A stretch of 64,000 nt of DNA from Candidatus Binatia bacterium (lineage in GTDB: Bacteria; Desulfobacterota; Binatia; UBA1149; JAJCZL01). The notes beneath the pieces were generated by a model. It had not been told where the DNA came from. It ran no database searches and saw nothing but the letters and a program-made list of their open reading frames with translations. Location of the stretch: the NCBI GenBank assembly GCA_028278325.1, contig JANQEO010000425.1, positions 1 to 64,000 of the forward strand. The letters are read 5' to 3'. This document shows, piece after piece, positions 54,089 through 64,000 of this stretch. The translations under genes were made by a program, and so were the position numbers. Position 1 is the stretch's first letter; each line of letters begins with the position of its first letter.

Positions 54089-55435
54089 TCAGTGAGACTC
54101 GCGCCGCCTGAACTGCAGGCGTAGAGGGCTTCCCAGGAGGTCGAGCTGCTCGCGGAAACACCGCTCCAGGTAGCGCCGATAGTGGACGGGGATCTTCACT
54201 CGATTGGCGAAGATGACCACCGTCGGCGGGTGGGTTGCCACCTGGGTGGCGTAGAATAGTCTCAGGCGGCCCCGCCCGATCACCGGAGGTTGATGGGCCT
54301 CGACGGCATCGCTGATGATGCGGTTCAGTGTGGAGGTCTTGGCGAGGAGGCCGTGGGCGGCGGCTGCGGCGTCGACCAGCCGGAACAAGGCGTTCAAGCC
54401 CTCTTTGTTGGCCACCGACATGAAACCCACGGCGACATTGGTGAAGTTGGCGTAGGCTTCCTTGATCCCGGATTCGATCTTGGACTTCGAGAACCCTTTG
54501 TCGAAGAGGTCGGTCTTGTTGACCACGACCACCAAGGCTCTACCCTGGTCCCAAGCCTGGCGTGCTATGCGTGCATCCTGGTCGGCCACCAGCTCGGACG
54601 GCTCGACCATCAGCACCACTACATCGGCCCTCTCTACCGCATCGAGGCTTCGCCGCGCGCTGATCTTCTCGATACCTCTACCGACCTTCGACGGGCGCCG
54701 CAGGCCGGCCGTGTCCAAAAACAAGTATGCGCGTCCCTTCCTTTCCACACGCGTATCGACCACGTCACGGGTCGTGCCGGGCGTCGCATCCACCATCGAC
54801 AGCTCCTGGCCGGTCAGCCAGTTCAACAGTGAGGACTTGCCGACGTTCGGGCGGCCGACGATCGCGACCTTGCACTCGTCGCCCTGAGCCCGCTGGTCGG
54901 TGGACGCGTGGGCAGGCTTTGCGGGCAAGTTGGCGAGCATCGAGACCACCGCCTCCTTCAAGTCGCCGATGCCTAGGTTGTGCTCAGCCGAGATGGCCAC
55001 CGGCAGTTCGATTCCCAGGCGGCAGAACTCGCCTGCAGCGTCCAGTTGAGAAGGGCCGTCGGCTTTGTTGGCCACGAATACGGCCGGCACCCCTGCCGAG
55101 GTCACCAATTCCACGGTTTCACGATCCAGAGGATTGAGGCCGGCGGCACCGTCAAAGACGACGATCAGCGCGTCTGCAGTCGATATCGCGCTGAGGGTGT
55201 GTCGATGCACTTTCTCGCCCAGCTCGATTTCGAACTCACCGCCGATTCCCCCGGTGTCGATGAGGATGAACTCCTGCCCCTCCCACTGCAGCAACTCACT
55301 TACGGGGTCACGGGTGACCCCCGGAGTGTCCAGGGTGATGGACTTGCGCCACCCCACCAGGCGGTTGAAGAGTGTGGACTTGCCCACATTCGGGCGGCCG
55401 ACGATGGCCACCCGTGCCGGGGAAGAAACCGCCAT
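54089..55435 (-). CDS. der: Ribosome biogenesis GTPase Der
   Basis: 448 residues with two tandem G domains: [30 protein letters not shown] and [30 protein letters not shown], then a KH-like C-terminal domain ([20 protein letters not shown]). Der (EngA) acts in 50S subunit maturation. The gene follows era after 1 nt. Confidence 0.96.
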   Translation of the reverse strand: MAVSSPARVAIVGRPNVGKSTLFNRLVGWRKSITLDTPGVTRDPVSELLQWEGQEFILIDTGGIGGEFEIELGEKVHRHTLSAISTADALIVVFDGAAGLNPLDRETVELVTSAGVPAVFVANKADGPSQLDAAGEFCRLGIELPVAISAEHNLGIGDLKEAVVSMLANLPAKPAHASTDQRAQGDECKVAIVGRPNVGKSSLLNWLTGQELSMVDATPGTTRDVVDTRVERKGRAYLFLDTAGLRRPSKVGRGIEKISARRSLDAVERADVVVLMVEPSELVADQDARIARQAWDQGRALVVVVNKTDLFDKGFSKSKIESGIKEAYANFTNVAVGFMSVANKEGLNALFRLVDAAAAAHGLLAKTSTLNRIISDAVEAHQPPVIGRGRLRLFYATQVATHPPTVVIFANRVKIPVHYRRYLERCFREQLDLLGSPLRLQFRRRESH

Positions 55436-55436
55436 C

Positions 55437-56321
55437 TCAGATCCCCAACTCCTCGAGGAAGCGAGTGTCCTGCTGCCACGATTTCCGAATCCTGACGTGA
55501 AGGGTGAGGTGCACGCGCTTACGCAGGAGGGCCTCGGCGGCTTTTCGCGCCTTGGTGCCGATGCTCTTGATCATTTCTCCGCCGGCTCCGAGTATGATCT
55601 TGCGGCTCGACGTGCTGTCGGAGTAGATGATCGCCTCGATCACCGCGGTCCGTCCCTTGGGCACGAAACGCTCGACCACCACCGCCACTCGGTATGGCAG
55701 CTCTTCACTGAGAGCGTGAAACAACTGCTCCCTTACCAATTCGGCGACCAGGAAACGCTCGCTTTGATCGGTCACGGCGTCGTCCGGGTAGAAGTGTGGT
55801 CCTTCGGGCATCGCTTTGAGCAGGCGCGAGACGAGCACATCGAGGTTCTCCTTCTTCAACGCCGACACGGGTATGCACTCGAGGTCGCTGGAGCAGGCCG
55901 CCACGTCGGCCATGATGGGGAGCAGTGCACTTCGCGCGACCTTGTCCATCTTGTTGATCACGACCACCGTGCGCGCTGGATCGAGTTTCTCGAGCTCGGC
56001 GGCGTCCTGACTGGTCAAGCCACGGGTGGCGTCCAGGAGCCAACAAGTAATGTCGGCGTCGTGAATGCTGCTACGGGCGCTACCCACCATGCGCTTCTGC
56101 ATGAGCGTACGGGGACGATGGAGCCCCGGCGTGTCGGCCACGACCATCTGTGTGGCTCCTCGGCTCACGATGGCGTGCGTGGTCTTGCGTGTGGTCTGTG
56201 GTTTTGGGCTGGCAATGCTCAGACGTCTGTCGGCAAGCCGGTTGAGGAGTGTCGACTTGCCGACGTTGGGGGCGCCAGCCAATGCGATGAAACCCGCACG
56301 GGAGATCTCCTCAGTCTTCAT
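55437..56321 (-). CDS. era: GTPase Era
   Basis: 294 residues from ATG 56321, which overlaps the rnc stop by 11 nt. Era binds 16S rRNA during 30S maturation. G domain: [33 protein letters not shown]-terminal KH domain with the [15 protein letters not shown] loop. The rnc-era order is the same as in many bacteria. Confidence 0.96.
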   Translation of the reverse strand: MKTEEISRAGFIALAGAPNVGKSTLLNRLADRRLSIASPKPQTTRKTTHAIVSRGATQMVVADTPGLHRPRTLMQKRMVGSARSSIHDADITCWLLDATRGLTSQDAAELEKLDPARTVVVINKMDKVARSALLPIMADVAACSSDLECIPVSALKKENLDVLVSRLLKAMPEGPHFYPDDAVTDQSERFLVAELVREQLFHALSEELPYRVAVVVERFVPKGRTAVIEAIIYSDSTSSRKIILGAGGEMIKSIGTKARKAAEALLRKRVHLTLHVRIRKSWQQDTRFLEELGI

Positions 56322-57006
56322 CGTTCTGTTTGCCGAGCGTGTCGAGGGCGGCTTTGGCTGCAGCCTTCTCGGCCAGTTTGCGACTGGGGCCGCTGCCCCC
56401 GGCGACGGCCCGACCGTCGACGTCCACTTCCACCCGGTAGGTTCTTCGGTGGTCGGGGCCGCTGACATCGACCACCCGATACTCGGGCATCATCTTCAGC
56501 CGAGCCTGCGTCAGCTCCTGTAGACGTGTCTTGTGATCGAGTTCGTCGGGGTCTGCCTCGTCGATCAGGTTCCCGAAATGGCTTGCGATGCACCGCGAAG
56601 CAACCTGGAACCCCGCATCCTTGAAGACCGCCCCGATCACCGCTTCATAAGCGGATGCGAGCAGCCTTTGTTTGTTACGCCCGCCGCCTCTTTCTTCGCC
56701 CTTGCCCAGCTTGAGCCGCTCGGCAAGGCCCAGTTCTTGCCCGACCGAGGACAGGACCCTGGCGTTGACCAAGCCGGCTCGGGTACGGCTCAGATCCCCT
56801 TCGCTGCAGTCCGGACGCCGATCCATGAGGAGGTCGCTCACCACCAAATCCAGCACGGCATCTCCCAGGAACTCCAAACGCTCGTTGTCGTCGACGCCCT
56901 TCTCTCTTGCGTGAGAGCTATGCGTCAGTGCTTTCTCGAGCAGGGATCTGTCGCGGAAGCTGTGACCTATCGCCTTCTCTAGCTGTTCGAGGGCCCGGCT
57001 GGTCAA
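56311..57006 (-). CDS. rnc: Ribonuclease III
   Basis: 231 residues. Cuts double-stranded RNA, including rRNA precursors. Catalytic signature ERLEFLGDAVLDLVVSDLL; second metal site in AYEAVIGAVFKDAG; C-terminal dsRNA-binding domain from about residue 155 (DHKTRLQELTQARLKMMPEY to SGPSRKLAEKAAAKAAL). Its start overlaps the mtaB stop by 4 nt. Confidence 0.95.
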   Translation of the reverse strand: MTSRALEQLEKAIGHSFRDRSLLEKALTHSSHAREKGVDDNERLEFLGDAVLDLVVSDLLMDRRPDCSEGDLSRTRAGLVNARVLSSVGQELGLAERLKLGKGEERGGGRNKQRLLASAYEAVIGAVFKDAGFQVASRCIASHFGNLIDEADPDELDHKTRLQELTQARLKMMPEYRVVDVSGPDHRRTYRVEVDVDGRAVAGGSGPSRKLAEKAAAKAALDTLGKQNDED

Positions 57007-58295
57007 GCGACCCTGGCCTCGACTTTGCCGTTTGCGACGCCGGTCATGCGTACTTCGACCAGGGAGTTCATCAAGTGGTCGGGACCTTCGGTCACGATGG
57101 GCAGGTAGTTGTCGGTGTAACCCTTGAGCAAGCCGGTGCGCGCATCGCGCGCCGTCTCGATCAGGGCCTTGCCCGATTTGCCCACGAAGCTGCTCAGGAA
57201 CCGGCTCCGTAGCTCACGGTCGAGAGCACGCGCGCCGGCGGCGCGTTCATGGACGACCTGGTCGGCCAAAGGCTGCCAGCGCTTGGCAGCCGAGGTCGAC
57301 GAACGTTGAGAATACGGAAAGACGTGCAGGTAGGACAGGCCGAGATCTCTCACGAAACGGAGGCCATTTTCGTGCTGCTCCTCGGTCTCTCCGGGAAACC
57401 CCGTTATCAGGTCGGTACCCAAACACACGTCGTCGATGCGCTCACGGATCATCTCGATCGCCCGCCGGGCGGACAGCGTGTCGTACTGACGACGCATGTT
57501 GTCCAGCACCGTATCGTCACCGGCTTGGAGGGGGATATGGAAATGCCTGCAAAATCGACTATCTGCGGCGACTATGTCGAGTAGCCTCTGGGATATCTCC
57601 GGAGGGTCGAGGGAACTGATCCTCACCCTGAGCGCCGGCCCGCGCTCGGAGATGGCCTCGAGCAGCCAGGGGAGATCGCAGACGGGGTCGAGATCGCGGC
57701 CATAGCCGCCCAGGTGGACACCGGTCAGCACCACCTCGCGGTAGCCTCGCGCGGCCAGACGCTCGATCTCTTCGAGCACCTGACGCGGCTGGACGCTGCG
57801 GCTACGTCCCCTGGCAACCGGGATGATGCAGAAGGAGCAGAACAGGTCACATCCTTCCTGGATCTTTACGAAGGCCCGTGTACGTCCCGGGAAGCTCGAA
57901 ATTCCGAGGGTGCGTACGGTGTCCTCGCGGCGCAGGTCCGACACCGAAACGGGCGCCGTCGCTTCGCCGGCCACTGCGCTGAGAAGATCGGGCAACCGGC
58001 CCAGCCCTACCACATAGTCTACATAGTCAAGGCGGCTGACGGCCTGCGGGCTGGTCTGAGCATAACAGCCCGTCATGACCACACGAGAGTCGGGATTGTT
58101 GCGGCGGGCTCGGCGTGCCATCCGGCGTGCATCGGCGTCGGCTCTGTCCGTGACCGTGCAACTGTTGATCACGTAGGCATCGGCGGCGTCGTCGAAGCCG
58201 ACTCGCTGCCAACCCTTGCCATGGAACAGGCGCTCCATGACCGCGGTGTCGTATTGGTTGACCTTGCAGCCGAGAGTGGCGATCGCTACGCGCAC
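57003..58295 (-). CDS. mtaB: tRNA t6A37 methylthiotransferase MtaB
   Basis: 430 residues from GTG 58295, preceded by AGGGAG at 7 nt; the frame to 58352 is longer but runs inside mnmA. Radical-SAM enzyme adding a methylthio group to t6A37. N-terminal cluster domain: [15 protein letters not shown] and the Cys in NSCTVT and VMTGCYAQ; radical-SAM motif [18 protein letters not shown]-terminal TRAM domain ([14 protein letters not shown]). Overlaps mnmA by 10 nt. Confidence 0.93.
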   Translation of the reverse strand: MRVAIATLGCKVNQYDTAVMERLFHGKGWQRVGFDDAADAYVINSCTVTDRADADARRMARRARRNNPDSRVVMTGCYAQTSPQAVSRLDYVDYVVGLGRLPDLLSAVAGEATAPVSVSDLRREDTVRTLGISSFPGRTRAFVKIQEGCDLFCSFCIIPVARGRSRSVQPRQVLEEIERLAARGYREVVLTGVHLGGYGRDLDPVCDLPWLLEAISERGPALRVRISSLDPPEISQRLLDIVAADSRFCRHFHIPLQAGDDTVLDNMRRQYDTLSARRAIEMIRERIDDVCLGTDLITGFPGETEEQHENGLRFVRDLGLSYLHVFPYSQRSSTSAAKRWQPLADQVVHERAAGARALDRELRSRFLSSFVGKSGKALIETARDARTGLLKGYTDNYLPIVTEGPDHLMNSLVEVRMTGVANGKVEARVA

Positions 58296-59413
58296 CGAGC
58301 CACTCCCTGATCGCGGGCAGGATTCCTCACCTCGGCTTCCTCTTCTATCCAACCACCGCCGATGACCTCGTCGTCGCTGTAGAGAACGGCGGCCTGTCCG
58401 GGCGAGACACCCTCCTGCGGAACGTCGAGCAGAAGCGACGCTCGGTGGCTCCCGACCTCGGTGATAGTGCCGGTCACTCCGCTATGCCGGTAGCGAATCC
58501 ATATCTCGTAGCGGTTGCCCGGCTCCGGCGCTTGTCCCGATACCCAACTCAAGCCGCTGAGGATCAGGCGTGTGGTTGCCAGCTGCTCGCGGGGCACGGC
58601 CGTGACCAGGGCGTGGTCGGCGTCGAGTCGTGACACGTAGAGCGGCTCTCGAGCAGCCACGCCGAGACCCCTTCTCTGGCCTACCGTGTAGCGGTGAACG
58701 CCGCCGTGACGGCCCAGCACAGTACCCTCGGCATCGACGATGTTTCCCGCGCGCACAGCGCCGCCGGCGTTCTGCTCGACAAACTCCGAATAGCGCCCGT
58801 CGGGGACGAAACAGATCTCTTGGCTTTCGGCCTTCTCGGCTATGCCGAGCTCGGCTTCCGCCGCAATCTCACGCACGCGCGCCTTGTCGAGCTCGCCCAC
58901 CGGAAACATCGTCATCGAGAGCTCGGGTTGGCCCATTTCGAAGAGAAAATAAGACTGGTCTTTGTCGGGATCGCAGCCACGTAACAGCCGGTATCGGCCG
59001 CCGCTTTCCGCGATACGTGCGTAGTGGCCGGTGGCGACTCGCTCTGCTCCCAATTCACGCGCTTTGCGGTGCAAGAGACTGAACTTGATCTCGCGGTTGC
59101 ATAAGATGCAGGGACTCGGAGTACGGCCCGCCAGATACTCCGACACGAACGGCTCTATGACACTGCTGCGAAACTCGTCGCGCATGTCGAAGGTATAGTG
59201 GGGAATTCCCAAGTTGGCGGCGACTTTGGCTGCATCGCGGAAGTCCTCGAGACTGCAACAGCCGCTCGAACCGCCTGTGCGGGATTCATCTGCCAAGCGC
59301 ATGGAAATGCCGACCACTTCGTAGCCTTCACGCACCAGCAGGGCGGCGGCCACGGAACTGTCGACGCCGCCACTCATGGCTACGACGACGCGCCGGCTCG
59401 GTGCGCTGCTCAT
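58286..59413 (-). CDS. mnmA: tRNA-specific 2-thiouridylase MnmA
   Basis: 375 residues. Installs s2U34 in tRNAs for Lys, Glu and Gln. PP-loop [24 protein letters not shown], catalytic Cys region [17 protein letters not shown] and second Cys in [11 protein letters not shown]. The upstream gene encodes the cysteine desulfurase that can supply its sulfur; the two overlap by 4 nt. Confidence 0.95.
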   Translation of the reverse strand: MSSAPSRRVVVAMSGGVDSSVAAALLVREGYEVVGISMRLADESRTGGSSGCCSLEDFRDAAKVAANLGIPHYTFDMRDEFRSSVIEPFVSEYLAGRTPSPCILCNREIKFSLLHRKARELGAERVATGHYARIAESGGRYRLLRGCDPDKDQSYFLFEMGQPELSMTMFPVGELDKARVREIAAEAELGIAEKAESQEICFVPDGRYSEFVEQNAGGAVRAGNIVDAEGTVLGRHGGVHRYTVGQRRGLGVAAREPLYVSRLDADHALVTAVPREQLATTRLILSGLSWVSGQAPEPGNRYEIWIRYRHSGVTGTITEVGSHRASLLLDVPQEGVSPGQAAVLYSDDEVIGGGWIEEEAEVRNPARDQGVARCA

Positions 59414-60537
59414 GCTGCCCTCCTCGCGCGCTCGACCACATCAACCAATGCCCGCCCGAACCCGCTCACGTCGGAGGTTTGCGTGGCCTTGCCCATGCTC
59501 ACGCGGATGACACCGCGCGAATAGGCGTCCGGCACTCCCAGCGCTTTGATCACGTGAGAAACCTCGGGGGACCCGGCCGCACAAGCCGATCCGCTCGACA
59601 CGCAATACCCGGCCATGTCGAGACCCGCGATGAGCACGTCGCTGCCGGGTTCACGGACGGCGAAGGTCAGCGTATTGGCGAGTCCGTCGTCAGGTGTTAT
59701 CCGCCTTATCCCGCTGAGGGCGTCGCAGAGTTGCTGCCACAGCGCTTCACGCAAGTCGCGCAGACGACGCATCTCCTCTTCTCTTTCCCGACACGCCAGT
59801 TCGACGGCGACGGCCAAACCGGACGCACCCGCCACGTTCTCGGTCCCGGGTCTCAATCCGCCTTCGTGGCTGCCGCCCGACATCAGAGGCGCGAACTCCG
59901 CCGGCCGGCGCACCAGGAGGCCGCCCACGCCGAGAGGTCCGCCGAGCTTGTGACCGGCAAAGGCGAGAGAGTCGATGCCGCGCCGAAAGCTCACGGGCAC
60001 ACGCCCGAGAGACTGAGATGCGTCGATGTGCACGAGGCAAGCCTCGTCGAGTTCAGCCATGACTGAAGACACGTCGACGACATGGCCGGTCTCACCGTTG
60101 GCGTGTCCAAGGGCGAGGAGACAACCGGCGCCTCTGCAATGCTCGGGCAGGCTCGTCAGGGCCGGCCGGCAATCGGCGTCGACTGAGAGAATCTCCACCC
60201 GGTGGCCCAGCTCATCGAGGGCCTTCAACGTATTCAGCACCGAGACGTGCTCTGTCGCCGGTGCGAGAAGAACGCGCTCCGGGTCGAGGGAGGCCCGGCC
60301 TCTGATCGCCAGGTTGTTGGATTCCGTGGCCCCTGATGTGAACACCACCTGTCGTGGCTCGGCGTCGAGGGCGGCCGCGATCCTTTCTCGCGCATCGGTC
60401 AACAGGGCCCCGGCGCGGCGTCCGAAGCCGTGCATGCTCGACGGATTGCCGGTGGCCGAAGCCATGGCTTCGCTGACCGCGTCGATGACCTCTGGGCGTG
60501 CGGGAGCCGAGGCGTTGTAGTCGAGATAGCAGTTCAC
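59410..60537 (-). CDS. Cysteine desulfurase (IscS/NifS-type)
   Basis: 375 residues from GTG 60537, overlapping the cimA stop by 4 nt. PLP enzyme releasing sulfur from cysteine. [14 protein letters not shown] at the N-terminus, [18 protein letters not shown]-Lys in [17 protein letters not shown], and the persulfide Cys in [16 protein letters not shown], in a short loop. Located directly before mnmA, suggesting it serves tRNA thiolation; no IscU-type scaffold gene is next to it. Confidence 0.93.
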   Translation of the reverse strand: MNCYLDYNASAPARPEVIDAVSEAMASATGNPSSMHGFGRRAGALLTDARERIAAALDAEPRQVVFTSGATESNNLAIRGRASLDPERVLLAPATEHVSVLNTLKALDELGHRVEILSVDADCRPALTSLPEHCRGAGCLLALGHANGETGHVVDVSSVMAELDEACLVHIDASQSLGRVPVSFRRGIDSLAFAGHKLGGPLGVGGLLVRRPAEFAPLMSGGSHEGGLRPGTENVAGASGLAVAVELACREREEEMRRLRDLREALWQQLCDALSGIRRITPDDGLANTLTFAVREPGSDVLIAGLDMAGYCVSSGSACAAGSPEVSHVIKALGVPDAYSRGVIRVSMGKATQTSDVSGFGRALVDVVERARRAA

Positions 60538-62114
60538 GACTGCGCTGTTCCCCGCGTCTTGTAGAGTTTGTAGACGAGGCTGTCGACGAGAGCCTGCCAG
60601 CTCGCCTCCACGATGTTGTGCGATACGCCGACGGTGCCCCACCTGCCGTTGCTGTCCCCCGATTCGATCAGCACTCGCACGAGACTGCCCGTTTCACCGT
60701 GGTCGCTGAGTACGCGCACCTTGTAGTCGTGCAGGTGGACATCGTCTATCTCGGGGAAGAACTTCGACAACGCCTTTCGCAAGGCCAGATCCAGAGCGTT
60801 GACCGGACCGTTGCCGGTGGCCGCCGTGTGCTCGATACGGCCGTCGGGACCTTCGATCATGACCGTGGCTTCCGAGGCTGTCGGCTCGTCATCACGCCGC
60901 TTCTCGTCGATCACGCGGAATCCGATCAAACGGAAGAAGCGCACGTTCGAGCGGAGATTCTTGTGCATGAGCAATTCGAATGACGCCTCGGCGCCTTCGA
61001 ACTGAAAACCCACATTCTCCAACTCCTTGAGTTCCGACAGCAGGGACTGCAGCTCGTCAGCCCGCCCGTCGACGTCGATGCCGAACTGCTGAGCTTTGTA
61101 CTCCACGTTGCTCCGTCCCGAGAGATCCGAAACCAAGACTCTTTGTTCGTTGCCGACCAGGGACGAGTCCACGTGTTCGTATGTATCGCGGTTCTTGCGC
61201 ACCGCTGAGACGTGTAGCCCGCCCTTGTGGGCGAAGGCCGAGCGGCCTACGTAAGGCTGCTGCCGGTCGGGCTCGACATTGGCCAGTTCGTAGGCGAGAC
61301 GCGACAGCTCGCCGAGCTTCTTGAGCTGGGCGGCAGTGACGCACCTACGGCCCATCTTGAGTTGGAGGTTGGGGACAACCGTACACAGGTCGGTGTTGCC
61401 GCAGCGTTCACCGAACCCGTTGATGGTACCCTGGACATGAGTCGCGCCGGCCTCGACCGCTTGCAAGGAGTTCGCGACGGCCAGCCCCCCGTCGTTGTGA
61501 CAGTGGATGCCGACTTCTATTCCGAGCGCGGCAGCCGCCTCAACGGCCTCAGTTATTTGGGCCGGCAGCGCGCCGCCACGCGTATCACAAAGGCAAAGTA
61601 GTGAGGCGCCGGCCTCGGCAGCTACCGACAAGCATTCGAGGGCGTATTCGCGATTGGCGAGAAACCCGTCGAAGAAGTGTTCTGCGTCGAGAATCACTTT
61701 GTCGCGCCGGCGGCTAAGGTACCGGAACGTCTTCTCGATGAGGTCGAGGTTGGCCTTCAGGGAGATCCTGAGATCCTCACGGACCGTGAAATCCCAGGTC
61801 TTTGCCACGATCGTGACGACGGGTGTCTCGGCAGCCAACAGAGCCTTGAGGTTGGCGTCCTTGGAAGGCGTGGACTTGGGGCGCATGGTGGAGCCGAAGG
61901 CCGTAACCACCGCGTTCTTGAGGCCGAGCCCGCGCGCCCGTTCGAAGAAAGCGGCATCGCGGGGATTCGAACCCGGCCAGCCACCTTCGATGTAGCGCAC
62001 GCCGACCTCGTCGAGCTTGCCGGCAATCGTGAGCTTGTCGTCGACGGTCAAGCTCACGCCTTCGCCCTGCGTTCCGTCGCGCAGGGTCGTATCGTAGATC
62101 TCGACCCTCTTCAT
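60534..62114 (-). CDS. cimA: Citramalate synthase
   Basis: 526 residues from ATG 62114 (a TTG three codons upstream is also in frame). CimA condenses pyruvate and acetyl-CoA to (R)-citramalate, a threonine-independent route into isoleucine. DTTLRDGTQGEGVSLT at the N-terminus, metal ligands in GIHCHNDGGLAVAN, GFGERCGNTDL, and a LeuA-type C-terminal regulatory domain from about residue 400. The long form and RYIEGGWPGSNPRD favour CimA over LeuA. Follows lysC, in amino-acid synthesis context. Confidence 0.93.
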   Translation of the reverse strand: MKRVEIYDTTLRDGTQGEGVSLTVDDKLTIAGKLDEVGVRYIEGGWPGSNPRDAAFFERARGLGLKNAVVTAFGSTMRPKSTPSKDANLKALLAAETPVVTIVAKTWDFTVREDLRISLKANLDLIEKTFRYLSRRRDKVILDAEHFFDGFLANREYALECLSVAAEAGASLLCLCDTRGGALPAQITEAVEAAAALGIEVGIHCHNDGGLAVANSLQAVEAGATHVQGTINGFGERCGNTDLCTVVPNLQLKMGRRCVTAAQLKKLGELSRLAYELANVEPDRQQPYVGRSAFAHKGGLHVSAVRKNRDTYEHVDSSLVGNEQRVLVSDLSGRSNVEYKAQQFGIDVDGRADELQSLLSELKELENVGFQFEGAEASFELLMHKNLRSNVRFFRLIGFRVIDEKRRDDEPTASEATVMIEGPDGRIEHTAATGNGPVNALDLALRKALSKFFPEIDDVHLHDYKVRVLSDHGETGSLVRVLIESGDSNGRWGTVGVSHNIVEASWQALVDSLVYKLYKTRGTAQS

Positions 62115-62126
62115 CGTCGCCAAGGG

Positions 62127-63383
62127 TCAAGCCGGGCTTGCGGCCTTGGCCTCCCGGTCATCACCGATGAAAGCGTCGTGCAGCACGTTGACCGCGCGGT
62201 CGACCAGATCGACCTCTATCACGACGGATATCTTGATCTCGGATGTGGAGATCATCTGGATGTTGATCCCTTCCCCGGCCAGCACATCGAACATCCGCGA
62301 AGCGACTCCTGCGTGGCTGCGCATGCCCAGCCCGACCACCGATACCTTGCCCACGTGCGGCGTGGAAATGAAGTTCTTGGCACCGACCTTGTCCACCACG
62401 GTCTTGATGATCGGCTCGACCTCGGCCAGGTCCTTGGCCGGCACGGTAAAGGTCAGATCGGTGCGGCCCGCCTCGCTGACGTTTTGTACGATCATGTCGA
62501 CGACGATGCCGGCCTCGGCCAGCGGCACGAAGACCGAAGCCGCCAACCCGGGAGAGTCAGGTATTCCCTGCACCGTCACCTTGGCCTCGTCGCGTTCGCA
62601 GGACACACCGGAAACGAGAACTTCTTCCATGTTTTCTTCCTCCGGGACCACCCAGGTTCCCTCGCTGTCGTCGAAGCTACTGCGCACGTGAAGGTTGACG
62701 CGGTATCGGCTCGCGAACTCCACGGAGCGGAGTTGAAGGACCTTGGCTCCGAGAGAAGCGAGTTCGAGCATCTCTTCGTGGCAGATTCGATCGAGCTTCG
62801 TAGCAGAGGGACAAACGCGCGGGTCCGTGGTGTAGACGCCGTTGACGTCGGTCAGGATCTCGCAGACGTCGGCTTTGAGCGCCGCAGCCAGTGCAACGGC
62901 ACTGGTGTCGGAGCCGCCGCGACCGAGCGTGGTGATGTTTTGCTCCTCGTCCACGCCCTGGAAGCCGGCTACAACCACGACACTGCCGCTGGAGAACGCC
63001 GACTCCACACGGGAAACGTCGATAGACCTTATGCGCGCGCGGCCGAACGAAGAATCGGTCGCTATGCGGATCTGATGTCCCAACAACGAGACCGCGGGAA
63101 CGCCGATATGATGCAGAGCCATGGTAAGCAGCGCGGCCGATACCTGCTCACCGGTAGCGAGCACCGCATCGAGTTCGCGACGGTGAGGCTGGGGTGTGAT
63201 CTGCTGAGACAGAGCGAGCAGGCGGTTCGTTTCGCCGGCCATGGCCGAGACCACCACGGCGAGCTCCTTGCCCTCGCTGTGATAGCGCTTGACCCGTTCG
63301 GCCACCGCACGGATGCGGTCGGGGCTGCCCACGGAGGTACCGCCGTACTTTTGGACTATCCTATGGGGGCTTTTCTTATCCAC
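62127..63383 (-). CDS. lysC: Aspartate kinase
   Basis: 418 residues from GTG 63383, overlapping the tsaE stop by 8 nt. First step from aspartate to lysine, methionine and threonine. QKYGGTSVGSPDRI, GFQGVDEEQNITTLGRGGSDT (catalytic Gly/Ser/Asp) and two C-terminal ACT domains (about 265-410; VQGIPDSPGLAASVFVPLAE, VVGLGMRSHAGVASRMFDVL) that bind feedback inhibitors. Confidence 0.95.
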   Translation of the reverse strand: MDKKSPHRIVQKYGGTSVGSPDRIRAVAERVKRYHSEGKELAVVVSAMAGETNRLLALSQQITPQPHRRELDAVLATGEQVSAALLTMALHHIGVPAVSLLGHQIRIATDSSFGRARIRSIDVSRVESAFSSGSVVVVAGFQGVDEEQNITTLGRGGSDTSAVALAAALKADVCEILTDVNGVYTTDPRVCPSATKLDRICHEEMLELASLGAKVLQLRSVEFASRYRVNLHVRSSFDDSEGTWVVPEEENMEEVLVSGVSCERDEAKVTVQGIPDSPGLAASVFVPLAEAGIVVDMIVQNVSEAGRTDLTFTVPAKDLAEVEPIIKTVVDKVGAKNFISTPHVGKVSVVGLGMRSHAGVASRMFDVLAGEGINIQMISTSEIKISVVIEVDLVDRAVNVLHDAFIGDDREAKAASPA

Positions 63384-63897
63384 TATCGTCTTTCGCGAGC
63401 CGCTCCCTCAATTTGCTTGCGACGGTCGTCATCCCGTCGCCATGAAAGCTCAGCTTAACCGCCCTATCCTCAGCGGTTTCTATGGAAAATTCAACGCTTA
63501 CAAAGCGCTCCGGGATTTCCCCCCGGTAGTATTCCCACCACTCCACCACCGTCAGCCCCGAGCCCTGAATCGCTTCGAGCAAGCCTATGTCGATCAGCGC
63601 GGTCTCGCATGCCTCGGGCGACATGTCTCCCAGTCGGTAGAGGTCGGCATGCACCAAGGTCTCGCGGCCCCCCTCGTACTCGACGAGGTACACGAAGGAT
63701 GGGCTGCAAACCTGGTCGGGATCTATCCCGAGCCCGGAGGCAAAGCCTCTCACGAAGCAGGTTTTGCCGGCACCGAGGGGACCGCGGAGGCCGAGCACGG
63801 CCGGCGCAGGCAGGCACTCGGCCACGATCGCGCCGAACCGCTCGGTGTCTTCCGGCGACGCGGTGGAGAGGGAGATCTCTTCAGTAACGGAGGGCAT
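63376..63897 (-). CDS. tsaE: tRNA t6A biosynthesis ATPase TsaE
   Basis: 173 residues from ATG 63897; an upstream in-frame start at 63981 would overlap nnr almost fully. TsaE is the ATPase helper of TsaBCD in making t6A37. Walker A GPLGAGKTCFVRG, SPSFVYLVEYEG, HADLYRL and the Trp-rich VVEWWEYYRGEIPERF. The product of the pathway is the substrate of MtaB encoded 5 kb away in the same direction. Overlaps nnr by 17 nt. Confidence 0.92.
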   Translation of the reverse strand: MPSVTEEISLSTASPEDTERFGAIVAECLPAPAVLGLRGPLGAGKTCFVRGFASGLGIDPDQVCSPSFVYLVEYEGGRETLVHADLYRLGDMSPEACETALIDIGLLEAIQGSGLTVVEWWEYYRGEIPERFVSVEFSIETAEDRAVKLSFHGDGMTTVASKLRERLAKDDSG

Positions 63898-64000
63898 CGC
63901 CTGCGACGCCCTTGGCCAAGCGGGCGACTGCCGAGGGAACTCCGTCGGCGACTTCGGAAGCCAGCATGCCGGGAGCACCATAGTTCGCCGCGACCAGGTC
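63881..64000 (-). CDS. nnr: NAD(P)H-hydrate repair enzyme, C-terminal end (partial)
   Basis: The last 39 codons of a gene running off the right edge, stop at 63883-63881. The visible tail (DLVAANYGAPGMLASEVADG and the following VPSAVARLAKG) matches the end of the NAD(P)H-hydrate dehydratase domain (the family typically ends with GLLASDL and an acidic, Pro-containing helix). nnr next to tsaE is the same order as in E. coli. The call rests on a short stretch plus context. Confidence 0.65.
   Translation of the reverse strand, partial: DLVAANYGAPGMLASEVADGVPSAVARLAKGVAGDALRY

Noticed and set aside
61960-61985. GGTTCGAATCC-like tRNA T-arm on the minus strand
   Set aside because: It lies within the cimA coding sequence (GWPGSNPRDAAFF) and no cloverleaf can be formed around it.

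Overview
The window is GC-rich, densely coded chromosomal DNA of a bacterium, with no phage, IS element or CRISPR array that I can see. Gene content points to an aerobic or facultative Gram-negative-type organism: complex I subunits, GuaA/GuaB, TsaE/Nnr, Der/Era, PgsA, lipoproteins and a YfgM-like protein. Three exported proteins carry short cysteine-rich inserts of the type common in Myxococcota and related former deltaproteobacterial or Binatota-like lineages. That placement is inference; no rRNA or other marker was available to settle it.

Layout. 1-9.4 kb (+): the 3' part of a large PHP/CehA-type metallohydrolase, a HEAT-repeat protein, rnhB, a GST, nuoI with a small coupled ORF, a rhodanese-MoeB fusion and a histidine phosphatase. 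9.4-15.8 kb: a split transketolase, trmB plus a membrane protein on the minus strand, then nuoB-nuoF-nuoG without nuoE. 15.8-20.1 kb: an unknown multipass membrane protein, a 421-bp gene-free stretch, dnaA, a ferritin-like protein and a nitronate-monooxygenase-like flavoprotein. 20.2-28.6 kb: two convergent paralogous HTH regulators sharing a long hairpin terminator, a GT2 glycosyltransferase overlapping a TMTC-like GT-C/TPR protein, an amidase, an unknown exported protein, tRNA-Arg(CCU), a CNNM/CBS protein, an APC permease and a truncated thioesterase. 28.8-37.3 kb (+): a Cys-rich exported protein, a second amidase, a PhyH oxygenase, small lipoproteins and membrane proteins, a beta-propeller-like lipoprotein and dgt.

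From 37.4 kb to the right edge nearly everything is on the minus strand. First come htpX, an alpha/beta-hydrolase-cyclase fusion, a large GST-like protein, a YfgM-like protein, a DUF151 nuclease and a MoxR/VWA pair, with an NRDE protein as the only plus-strand gene. Then follows a long housekeeping series, in transcription order: nnr, tsaE, lysC, cimA, cysteine desulfurase, mnmA, mtaB, rnc, era, der, then guaB, guaA, dnaE, hflX, pgsA. Many of these overlap by 4-20 nt, indicating translational coupling. Cysteine desulfurase, MnmA and MtaB form a sulfur-transfer/tRNA-modification unit; TsaE belongs to the t6A pathway that makes the substrate of MtaB.

The most notable observations are: a fragmented complex I locus with a shortened NuoG that keeps the N7 cluster motif; promoter-like boxes only 3-13 nt before several starts, suggesting leaderless mRNAs; a DnaA with substitutions in its DNA-recognition region and no recognisable DnaA boxes upstream; the mirrored HTH pair; and a family of exported proteins with short Cys-rich inserts, one of them inside a catalytic domain. 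I did not find a clearly new defence or mobile system.
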